A stretch of DNA of 64,000 nt from Sabulitectum sp964386635 (GTDB lineage Bacteria; Fermentibacterota; Fermentibacteria; Fermentibacterales; JCC-6), in contig CAYLRO010000007.1 in the NCBI GenBank assembly GCA_964386635.1, positions 1-64,000 of the forward strand, given 5' to 3'. A model generated the notes under the pieces. It was not told the origin of the DNA. It did not search any database and worked only from the letters and a program-made list of their open reading frames with translations. A program made the position numbers and the translations under genes. Of the stretch, positions 41,844-49,217 are shown in pieces (the stretch's first letter is position 1; the number at the start of each line of letters is the position of its first letter).

Positions 41844-42637
41844 AAGATGTTCAGAACGCTCCTGATTACAGAAACATTCCCCTTGATGAAGCAGGAATTT
41901 CCTCTCTGAGCTATCCTGTGACAATTCTGGACAGAGAGAACAGGGAACAGTCAACAGTTGCAGAGATCAGTATGTCCGTTGACCTTCCAAGGTACTTCAA
42001 AGGCACTCACATGAGCAGGTTCATCGAGGTTCTTACTGCAAGCGGCTGCTCATTCACTGGTGGAACCATACCGGTGATACTGAAGAACCTGAAGGAATCC
42101 CTGTCTGCAGAATCAGCCACAATACGAGTTGAGTTTCCATACTTCATTCAGAGGGAAGCACCTGTTTCCGGAGCAAGAGCAAAGATGAGCTACAGATGTG
42201 TTTTCACAGGCGAATCGAAGCCGGAAGGTGATGACTTTACCCTTACTGTAACTGTTCCAGTAAGCACACTCTGCCCGTGCAGCAAAGAGATCAGTGCAGT
42301 GGGAGCCCATAACCAGCGCGGTTTCATTACCATTGAAGTGCGAACACTGAAGATGGAAGACGGATCGTTCAGCATGTTGTGGATTGAGGAACTTGTTGAG
42401 CTGGCAGAAAGGTCTGCATCTTCACCTCTTTACACCATTCTGAAACGCTCAGATGAAAAGTTCGTAACCGAGCAGGCTTATGAAAATCCAGTTTTTGTTG
42501 AGGATATGGTTCGTAACGCTTCCCGTGAACTGATGGAGGATCCAAGAGTAAGAAGCTTCACTGTAAAAGCCGAGAACCATGAGTCTATTCACAACCACAA
42601 CGCTTACGCAGTAATGAATTGGAAGAGAAAAATCTAA
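41840..42637 (+). CDS. folE2: GTP cyclohydrolase FolE2 (type IB)
   Basis: 265 residues. Family marks: MSVDLPRYFKGTHMSRF, LCPCSKEIS with the metal-binding cysteine, and the late ENHESIHNHNAYA. Makes dihydroneopterin triphosphate from GTP, first step of both folate and 7-deazaguanine synthesis; the position after queD points to the latter. Type IB enzymes can use metals other than zinc. Its end overlaps the convergent queF end by four bases. Confidence 0.96.
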   Translation: MKDVQNAPDYRNIPLDEAGISSLSYPVTILDRENREQSTVAEISMSVDLPRYFKGTHMSRFIEVLTASGCSFTGGTIPVILKNLKESLSAESATIRVEFPYFIQREAPVSGARAKMSYRCVFTGESKPEGDDFTLTVTVPVSTLCPCSKEISAVGAHNQRGFITIEVRTLKMEDGSFSMLWIEELVELAERSASSPLYTILKRSDEKFVTEQAYENPVFVEDMVRNASRELMEDPRVRSFTVKAENHESIHNHNAYAVMNWKRKI

Positions 42638-43029
42638 GAATTTTTGCTGTGTTCCGCGTCAACAGAGATGGATACGCCTCCACGAATTCCAAAATCAGCT
42701 ACAACTCTGCACCATCTGGGATCAAGTGCTTCCACAAGGTCGGATAGTATAACATTGGCAGCATGTTCATGGAAAATTCCTCTATTCCTGAATGACTGGA
42801 AGTAGAGTTTCAGTGACTTCGATTCAACAATTCTCTGGTCTGGAATGTAAATAACTGTGATCTCAGCAAAGTCCGGCTGTCCTGTTTTAGGGCAGACGCA
42901 TGTGAACTCTGAGGTTGTCAGAGTAACAGTGTAATCCCTTTCAGGGTTGCGGTTGGGAAAACTTTCAAGCCCCTTGAAAGTGTTGTCACCACCGAGAAGA
43001 GAAAGGGTTTTCATGTCATCATCTGTCAT
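42634..43029 (-). CDS. queF: NADPH-dependent 7-cyano-7-deazaguanine reductase QueF
   Basis: 131 residues, short (unimodular) QueF. Nucleophile in TCVCPKTGQPDF, then ESKSLKLYFQSFRN and FHEHAAN, ending with the typical GGVSISV. Reduces preQ0 to preQ1 for insertion into tRNA by Tgt. AAGGAG seven bases upstream supports the start at 43029, inside the end of the hybrid kinase gene, so it is translated from the minus-strand transcript and not with the other queuosine genes. Confidence 0.97.
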   Translation of the reverse strand: MTDDDMKTLSLLGGDNTFKGLESFPNRNPERDYTVTLTTSEFTCVCPKTGQPDFAEITVIYIPDQRIVESKSLKLYFQSFRNRGIFHEHAANVILSDLVEALDPRWCRVVADFGIRGGVSISVDAEHSKNS

Positions 43030-45541
43030 TGCTTCTCTCCTTGCTTCCGGTAAACTTCATGATTGTTGAAATGAGTTCTTTGACAGCGTAGGGTTTGTTT
43101 ATGATATCGTACTCACCGCTGAGACCTGTCATCTTGCGTCCGGCATAACCTGTGGTGAAAACAACTGGAACCGTTTCGTCGAACTTTCTTATTTCCCTGC
43201 AGGCGTCAGGTCCGTTCATTTCAGGCATGACAACATCGAAAACCAGCAGATCGATCTCTGCCTGATTCTTCCTGTAGACCTCTATTGCCTCTCTTCCGTT
43301 CTTAGCCCTGAGGACCCTGGCCCCTGAAGCCTCCAGTCCCTCAACTGTCAGGTCCATCACCTGTGGATCGTCTTCAGCCACAAGTACTGTAAGGGAAGCT
43401 ATTGAATGGTTCTCATCACCTGGATCTTCTTCAGAACCAGTATCTGAAGGTTCTTCCAGGGAGACAGGGAAGAAGAGGGTAACCTGAAATCCTCCTTCCG
43501 GAATGTTGCATACATCTACAGATCCCGAGTGAGCTTCCATGATCCCCAGCACTGTGGAAAGCCCTAACCCGGTGCCTTTGTTCACCTGTTTTGTTGTATA
43601 GAAAGGCTCAAAAATAGATCTGTGACGGTTTTCAGGTATTCCAGGGCCGGTATCGGAAACTGAAAGCAGGATATATTTTCCCGGGATCAGTGAACCGGTT
43701 GTTGTTTTTTCAGGATCAATGTAATCTGCCGCGTTTAGAGAAATGCTGATGGAACCTCCACCGTGCATGGCATCTCTGGAGTTAATACAGAGATTCATAA
43801 GAACCTGTTCTATCTGCCCTCTGTCGCCGTATACCGGTGGCAGATCCGGCTTCAGATCAGAATTGATGGATATATTTTCCTCGATAATCCTTCGAAGCAG
43901 TTTTAGAAATTCCTCGATGATCTCTGTGAGTTTAACCGGCTGAAGCCGTGGGGTTTTATCTTTGCTGAAAAGAAGAAGCTGTCTGACCAGATCTCTGCCC
44001 TTCTGTGATGCTTTGAGAATCGGCTCAGCCAGTTCTCCGGGGATTGGACCGCAGCCTTCAGTTTTCTTGAACATCTCTGCATATCCCATGATCACATGAA
44101 GAAGATTATTGAAATCATGAGCAATTCCTCCAGCGAGACGGCCGATCGTTTCCACTTTCTGAGACTGAAGATCTTCAATCTTCTTCGCCATCAGTTCCTG
44201 TTCCTTCTCCTTCATTTCTGTGGTTTCGTAGATAATGCCTGTTATCTCCACCGGCAGACCTGTATGGTCAAGGTGGGTTATCCTGGCGCCGGTATTGAAC
44301 CATCTGATCCTGGAATCGTTGCCTTTCAGGCTCATCTCACCGAAAATATTGTCCGTTTTCCCTGAAAGAATTCTTCTGAAATCATCTCTCATTTTTTCAG
44401 ACATGGCGAATCTCAGAAGCCAGTGAGAGAAAAGAGGGGGATCTTCCACAGGGGTGTAGTGCAGCAGGTCATAGAGATCACTATCAGCAAGAAGTCTGTC
44501 TTCTCGCAGTTCAGTTTTCCACAAAACCGCTCCGGAAGAATCCAGGGCAAGCTGGAGCTGATCCACTCTTCTTTCAAGAGTTTTCTGAGTACGCACAAGC
44601 TCAGATATGTCTACCAGGACAATGAGAATTGAATCTCTGCCCCGGTAAATCAGTTTTCTGGCGTGAACAAGAAATGTAAAAGCAGGTTTTCCCGGAACAG
44701 CAATGTCAATGGGCACAGCATCTGAAGTAGCCCCCTTTTCAATTTTTTCGAAGAAGTTTTTAATGGGTTCCAGGTATTTGTGCTGAACAATTTTCATCAG
44801 CTCATTGTTAGCAGGATCAAAATAAGAATAACCGAATTTCGCAAGGAGTGAGTTATTGACGAAAACGATCTTTTCCTGCTGAATTACTGTGATCCCTACA
44901 TTCTCATCCAGGGAGATTTCCTCGAACAGGGCATTGATCTCACTGAGCTTTTCAAGAAGTTCCAGGTGTGCAGCTTCTCTGTTCCTGATTAAGAATATGG
45001 CCATAATACTTATTACAGAAGCTACTGTAAGGGGGATAAAGATTTCTTCCAGAACAGTGAAAGCAATTCCACCAGGGAGGATGAGTATCCAGAGATAGTA
45101 GATCAGTGCTGAACCGAAACCGGTTATCAGCTGAAATACCAGCCCTCCATTGCCGGGAAGCTTTCTCTCCACATGACGGAGCAGAAGCCCGAACAGAAAT
45201 GCCGTGATGATAATTCCTGCACCTGCAAAGACCCCGGCACCTCCCAGAACAATTCTGTACAGGAGGAGAGGAAATGCGGCAATTGCTCCGGCGACAGTTC
45301 CGCCGGTAAGTACTGCAGTGACAAGAACAGGAGCACGCATGTCGATAAGAACGCCTGGAAATACTTCCACGCTGAACACCAGTGCAATCATACCGCAGAT
45401 AGCGTACGCTGTTCCCTGAATCAGGTTACTTTTCAGCTTTCCCTGAACAAGTTTCCACCTGGAGAACCTTGTGAGAAAAAGAAAAGCCACAACAAAAATA
45501 GTCGAGTTCTGTATCAGAGCTTTCAGTACATCGGTAAGCAA
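43019..45541 (-). CDS. Hybrid histidine kinase with LytS-type 5TM sensor, two PAS domains and receiver
   Basis: 840 residues. Residues 1-190 hold six or so helices with RAPVLVTAVLTGGTVAGAIAAFP and YRIVLGGAGVFAGAG, the 5TMR-LYT sensor type. Two PAS-like domains follow (about 205-320 and 330-450), then HisKA with His475 in GGIAHDFNNLL, HATPase (DTGPGIP, GTGLGLSTV) and a C-terminal receiver with Asp769 in VFDVVMPEMNG and Lys in INKPY. The HDFNN form of the His box is typical of hybrid kinases that also respond to cofactors or ligands. Downstream targets unknown. It sits between gatE and queF on one strand. Confidence 0.92.
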   Translation of the reverse strand: MLTDVLKALIQNSTIFVVAFLFLTRFSRWKLVQGKLKSNLIQGTAYAICGMIALVFSVEVFPGVLIDMRAPVLVTAVLTGGTVAGAIAAFPLLLYRIVLGGAGVFAGAGIIITAFLFGLLLRHVERKLPGNGGLVFQLITGFGSALIYYLWILILPGGIAFTVLEEIFIPLTVASVISIMAIFLIRNREAAHLELLEKLSEINALFEEISLDENVGITVIQQEKIVFVNNSLLAKFGYSYFDPANNELMKIVQHKYLEPIKNFFEKIEKGATSDAVPIDIAVPGKPAFTFLVHARKLIYRGRDSILIVLVDISELVRTQKTLERRVDQLQLALDSSGAVLWKTELREDRLLADSDLYDLLHYTPVEDPPLFSHWLLRFAMSEKMRDDFRRILSGKTDNIFGEMSLKGNDSRIRWFNTGARITHLDHTGLPVEITGIIYETTEMKEKEQELMAKKIEDLQSQKVETIGRLAGGIAHDFNNLLHVIMGYAEMFKKTEGCGPIPGELAEPILKASQKGRDLVRQLLLFSKDKTPRLQPVKLTEIIEEFLKLLRRIIEENISINSDLKPDLPPVYGDRGQIEQVLMNLCINSRDAMHGGGSISISLNAADYIDPEKTTTGSLIPGKYILLSVSDTGPGIPENRHRSIFEPFYTTKQVNKGTGLGLSTVLGIMEAHSGSVDVCNIPEGGFQVTLFFPVSLEEPSDTGSEEDPGDENHSIASLTVLVAEDDPQVMDLTVEGLEASGARVLRAKNGREAIEVYRKNQAEIDLLVFDVVMPEMNGPDACREIRKFDETVPVVFTTGYAGRKMTGLSGEYDIINKPYAVKELISTIMKFTGSKERSNDR

Positions 45542-45556
45542 AAATGGTCTCGTTTC

Positions 45557-47236
45557 CTACGCAGGTTTTACCGCCTGGTATGCTTCTTCCACTGTGGTTT
45601 TCCCTGTGGTCATCAGGTCGAGTACCTTAGAGGCTCCCCTTGCAGTTACACCATTTTCGGAAAGCCATATGACAGCGTCTCTGATCCCGTGGGAACCCAG
45701 AACAGAAATCCAGTCTCTTCCTGCTCTTCTGGATCCGCGCATCCTGTCAGCAAGAAGACTTGCAAGAGGAGCAGGTTTCATTTCAACTTTCATTATCAGC
45801 TCATCGAAAAGATCACAGAGCTCCAGGTTGAGCAGGCGGTCAATCAGGTGCTCACTCAGCCCCAGTCTCTTGTAAACAGTGCGTCTGTCCCAGGGTTTTT
45901 CCGGAAGGAGTTTTGCGAGTTTGTCGAAAGTATCTGCTGGAATAGGCTGTGGCGGAAGATCTGTGTCCGGATACATCCTGTCGGCACCTGGAAGTATCCT
46001 TTCAAAATCAGTTGTTCCTCCGGATTTAGCCTGTCTTGTCTCGGGAGGAACACCGAGAAATGCTTCCCTGATTCGAATTCGAATTTCAAGGGTTGCTGTC
46101 TGCAGGTCTTCATCAGTTCCACGGAGGATGAACACGGCATCTTCCGGAGAGGAATTCAGTTTGTGGCGTATTTCTTCGCCTGCTTCCTCTACGAACGGCT
46201 CGTGGAGGAGACAGGCAATGACCCGTACCCGTCCGCGAAGCTCATCCAGAAAGGTAAGACCCGGCTGGGTGGGGTGGGAAGCGAACTTTCTGAATCCCGG
46301 AACCGTTACTGCAGCTGTCTTTTCCTGGTCATCCTGGTCAATAACCGTGAAATCTGCAGGCAGGGCTTCAGGGTTAATGTCTGATCTCCTCAGGTTGCTT
46401 CTCAGATCCAGAAGAGCCTTCTGTCTGTATGCTTCTATCCTTGAGAGCGGTTCTATCATTGAAATTTTCGGAACACCCTTTATTTCTATTCTTGTGCCGC
46501 CGGTGATTGAGACGTTCACATCCTGTCTTACAGACCCGATTCCTCTTCTCACAAGGTGTGTTGAACGCATGGTTTCACCAACAAGTTTTGCAGCCAGAGC
46601 CATTTCATGCGGCGTGTAGAGTTCAGGTGCAGTAACAGGTTCCACCAGCGGTATTGAAAGGCGATCTGTCCTGTAATAGACATGATGGCCTATGTCGGAA
46701 ACCTCTCTGCAGGCATCTTCTTCAAGGCTCATCTGAACAAAATGAAGCTGTCTGTCAAGAAAGGGAATGACTCCGTTAACCCCAACAATCGCAGTTCTCT
46801 GAAAACCGGTGGGAATTGATCCGTCGAGATACTGCTTTCTGGTTATGTGAAGTTCGTCAACAAGGGACATGTTGAACATCATTGCCAGTTGAAGAGCTGT
46901 ATTCACTGCCTCCGGGTTAGTCTTGAACGGGGGAGTGTCATCCATTTCGTATGTACAAACCGAGTCGTTGTAAAGCAGATAATGGACCTGCTTCTTTGTT
47001 TTGAATTCCATAAGAGCGGTGCCGTCGTATTCACCGAATTCGCTCAGGGTGGGCCGCATGTGACGGAGAAGCTCCTGGTGATGTTTATCATTTCTGATTC
47101 TAGCCGGGCACCGGCAGAACAGTTTTCCAGATGTTGCAAGCTGCTGGTGGGTTTCAAGCCCTCCTCTGAAGCCGAGATCACGGAGTTCGATGTAGTCCTG
47201 CAAGGTTTGTGTCCTTTCAAGAAGGTACTTACTCAT
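45557..47236 (-). CDS. gatE: Archaeal-type Glu-tRNA(Gln) amidotransferase subunit E
   Basis: 559 residues. Starts with GFRGGLETHQQLATSGKLFCRCP, the GatE form of the motif (GatB has GLEVHVQL), with LLYNDSVCTYEMDDTPP, RKQYLDGSIPTGFQRT and GIGSVRQDVNVSI following. A central insertion (about 310-420) resembles the GAD domain shared with bacterial AspRS, ending in PGADRMYPDTDLPP, as in archaeal GatE. The Yqey-like tail is present. GatDE converts Glu-tRNA(Gln) to Gln-tRNA(Gln) in archaea; the partner GatD (asparaginase-like) is not in this window. No ribosome-binding site is seen upstream; TAATAAT lies six bases before ATG 47236. Confidence 0.88.
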   Translation of the reverse strand: MSKYLLERTQTLQDYIELRDLGFRGGLETHQQLATSGKLFCRCPARIRNDKHHQELLRHMRPTLSEFGEYDGTALMEFKTKKQVHYLLYNDSVCTYEMDDTPPFKTNPEAVNTALQLAMMFNMSLVDELHITRKQYLDGSIPTGFQRTAIVGVNGVIPFLDRQLHFVQMSLEEDACREVSDIGHHVYYRTDRLSIPLVEPVTAPELYTPHEMALAAKLVGETMRSTHLVRRGIGSVRQDVNVSITGGTRIEIKGVPKISMIEPLSRIEAYRQKALLDLRSNLRRSDINPEALPADFTVIDQDDQEKTAAVTVPGFRKFASHPTQPGLTFLDELRGRVRVIACLLHEPFVEEAGEEIRHKLNSSPEDAVFILRGTDEDLQTATLEIRIRIREAFLGVPPETRQAKSGGTTDFERILPGADRMYPDTDLPPQPIPADTFDKLAKLLPEKPWDRRTVYKRLGLSEHLIDRLLNLELCDLFDELIMKVEMKPAPLASLLADRMRGSRRAGRDWISVLGSHGIRDAVIWLSENGVTARGASKVLDLMTTGKTTVEEAYQAVKPA

Positions 47237-47293
47237 GAATTATTAAGAGGGGAAAATAACGATTGGGAATGCCGCGGTAAACTCTGTCTACCA

Positions 47294-47322
47294 TTGACCG
47301 GTAGATGGGTGGGTGATATTAT
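47294..47322 (+). promoter_or_regulatory. Sigma-70-type promoter for the hpf operon
   Basis: -35 TTGACC (47294-47299), 17-base spacer, -10 TATTAT (47317-47322). It heads the long plus-strand run that begins with hpf at 47426 and leaves a leader of roughly 100 bases. It is divergent to gatE. Confidence 0.75.
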
Positions 47323-47425
47323 TGAAATGTGAAATCGGAAGCATTATTCTTTCACAGCCGCTGTTCCCGTAATCCCGGGGAGGGCGGTTTTTAATTAGGC
47401 TTCCGTTAACATGAAAGGAGCTACC

Positions 47426-47974
47426 ATGAACATCGAGATCAGCGCAAGGCACTTCGACCTTACTGATGCACTGAAAGGACATGTGGAGGACAAGCTTTCC
47501 ATGCTTGCTAAATTCTACGATGGAATCGATGATGTCCATGTGATTCTCGAGTTATCTTCGGGAATAAACAACTCGCATGTACAACTCCGAGGCGACAGGC
47601 TGAAACTCGATTCCAGGGCTAAGGGACATGACATGTACTTTGCATTCGATGACTGCGCCAGCAGTCTGGAAAGGCAGCTCAGAAAATTCAAGGAAACTCA
47701 TCACGATCACCCCAGAAGAAAAGCTAACGGCAAGTTACCTATTTCAGGAGCATGGTATATTCCTGCAGAACCCTCAGAACTTGAGACACCGGTACTTCTC
47801 AAGGATGATGGTGAACTGAAAAGACTCAGCACGAACCAGGCAATGACCGAATTCGAGGTTGGCGGCTCTGAAAATGTTCTCATTTTCTTCAACAATGAAA
47901 CAGATTGCTTCAGTGCGGCCTACAGAACATCAAACGGTGTTACGCAGGTTGTGGAGCTTACCCGAAAGGAATAA
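47426..47974 (+). CDS. hpf: Ribosome hibernation promoting factor, long form
   Basis: 182 residues from ATG 47426 (AAAGGAG upstream). The N-terminal domain (about 1-95) has the HPF/YfiA beta-alpha-beta fold with DALKGHVEDKLSML. A linker leads to the C-terminal domain (about 125-182) with ELKRLSTNQAMTEFEV and FFNNETDCFSAAYR, which dimerises to join two 70S ribosomes into 100S particles. Acts in stationary phase or starvation. Three bases separate it from hprK, so both may be expressed together. Confidence 0.95.
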   Translation: MNIEISARHFDLTDALKGHVEDKLSMLAKFYDGIDDVHVILELSSGINNSHVQLRGDRLKLDSRAKGHDMYFAFDDCASSLERQLRKFKETHHDHPRRKANGKLPISGAWYIPAEPSELETPVLLKDDGELKRLSTNQAMTEFEVGGSENVLIFFNNETDCFSAAYRTSNGVTQVVELTRKE

Positions 47975-47976
47975 AC

Positions 47977-48948
47977 TTGCAGGATCGATATCCCGATCCG
48001 ACTTCACTCACAGTGGGAGTATTCCAGGAACGTTTGAAGAACAGACTTCAGACCAAACCTCTCACAGGCTGCAGGGGATATGACCGAAAGGTTGTATCCC
48101 CTGATATTAGCCGTCCAGGGCTGTGTCTGACCGGATATACCGGAAACTTTCTCCATGACCGGATACAGATTTTCGGTGAAACTGAAATCACCCTTTTAAG
48201 ACAGCTTTCAGATGCTGAAAGAGAATCAGCCATTGCCAACGTCTTCGGCTTTCCTGTAGTCTGCAGCATTGTAACAAAGGGCCTGAAGCCTCCGGAGGAG
48301 CTTCTCAGAGCTGCAGAGAAATCAGACTCCGCGCTTTTTCTCTCTCCTCGTGATACCACACCCCTGATACACGATCTCACAGACTTTCTAGGGGAAGTGT
48401 TCGCACCTCATGTTTCTCTTCACGGTACACTGGTAGATCTGTTCGGCGAGGGCCTCCTGGTAATGGGCCGAAGTGCAATCGGCAAGAGCGAAGCGGTACT
48501 GGGCCTGATGGAAAGAGGGCACAGATTAATCGCAGACGACCTTGTAAGGGTCCGCAGAGCCAGCGACAGGCTTATCGGTACAGGTGATGCGCTCATAGGG
48601 TTTCACATGGAGATAAGGGGCATAGGGTTTGTGAACGTTGCTGAACTGTTCGGAGTTGGAGCCACCAAGGAAAGACAAACCGTGGATCTTGCAGTAAGGC
48701 TTATTGATGCAGGGATTGTGGATGAAGCTGACCGTTCCGGTCTTGATGAAAAATCAATGAACATACTCGGTATTGATGTGCCTCTTGTGGAGATTCCGGT
48801 ACTTCCAGGCAGAAACATCACGCTTCTTCTGGAAGTAGCAGCAATGATGAATATCCAGGCAAAGAATACAGGTTGCACTTCAGCTGAAAGACTTAACAGA
48901 AAACTGATTTCCAGAATGAGGAGACCAGAACTGAGGGAAGAAACATGA
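47977..48948 (+). CDS. hprK: HPr kinase/phosphorylase
   Basis: 323 residues from TTG 47977 with GAAAGGA six bases upstream; an earlier reading runs back into hpf. Walker A is GRSAIGKS (164-171, Lys170); the family signature LDEKSMNILGIDVPLVEIPVLPGRN follows with its Gly-Arg-Asn end. Phosphorylates or dephosphorylates Ser46 of HPr depending on metabolite levels. Overlaps ptsH by four bases, a direct link to its substrate. Confidence 0.96.
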   Translation: MQDRYPDPTSLTVGVFQERLKNRLQTKPLTGCRGYDRKVVSPDISRPGLCLTGYTGNFLHDRIQIFGETEITLLRQLSDAERESAIANVFGFPVVCSIVTKGLKPPEELLRAAEKSDSALFLSPRDTTPLIHDLTDFLGEVFAPHVSLHGTLVDLFGEGLLVMGRSAIGKSEAVLGLMERGHRLIADDLVRVRRASDRLIGTGDALIGFHMEIRGIGFVNVAELFGVGATKERQTVDLAVRLIDAGIVDEADRSGLDEKSMNILGIDVPLVEIPVLPGRNITLLLEVAAMMNIQAKNTGCTSAERLNRKLISRMRRPELREET

Positions 48949-49217
48949 CCAGCATTACAGTAACAGTGCCCAACAAACTGGGAATACATGCAAGACCTGC
49001 AGCACTGATAGTCAGGGCTGCTGTTGAATATGATTCCGAAATATGGATAGCCAACGCTGAAGACAAGGTTAACGCAAAGAGCATAATGGGTGTTATGACA
49101 CTTGCAGCCTCCGGAGGAACCGATGTTGTTGTATCAGCTGAAGGTGACGATGAGAAGGAAGCACTGGAAACAGTGGCTGATGTTATAAAGTCCGGTTTCG
49201 GCGAAGAGATGATCTGA
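48945..49217 (+). CDS. ptsH: Phosphocarrier protein HPr
   Basis: 90 residues. Active-site His15 in LGIHARPA and regulatory Ser46 in NAKSIMGVM are both present, so it can be phosphorylated by enzyme I and by HprK. Soluble. Its stop overlaps the ptsI start by one base. Ser46 with HprK is the arrangement known from Firmicutes and also from several Gram-negative groups. Confidence 0.97.
   Translation: MTSITVTVPNKLGIHARPAALIVRAAVEYDSEIWIANAEDKVNAKSIMGVMTLAASGGTDVVVSAEGDDEKEALETVADVIKSGFGEEMI

Noticed and set aside
45173..46384. 403-codon plus-strand ORF opposite gatE and the hybrid kinase
   Set aside because: It runs antisense to two clearly recognised genes and its translation is Cys/Ser-rich without family features.
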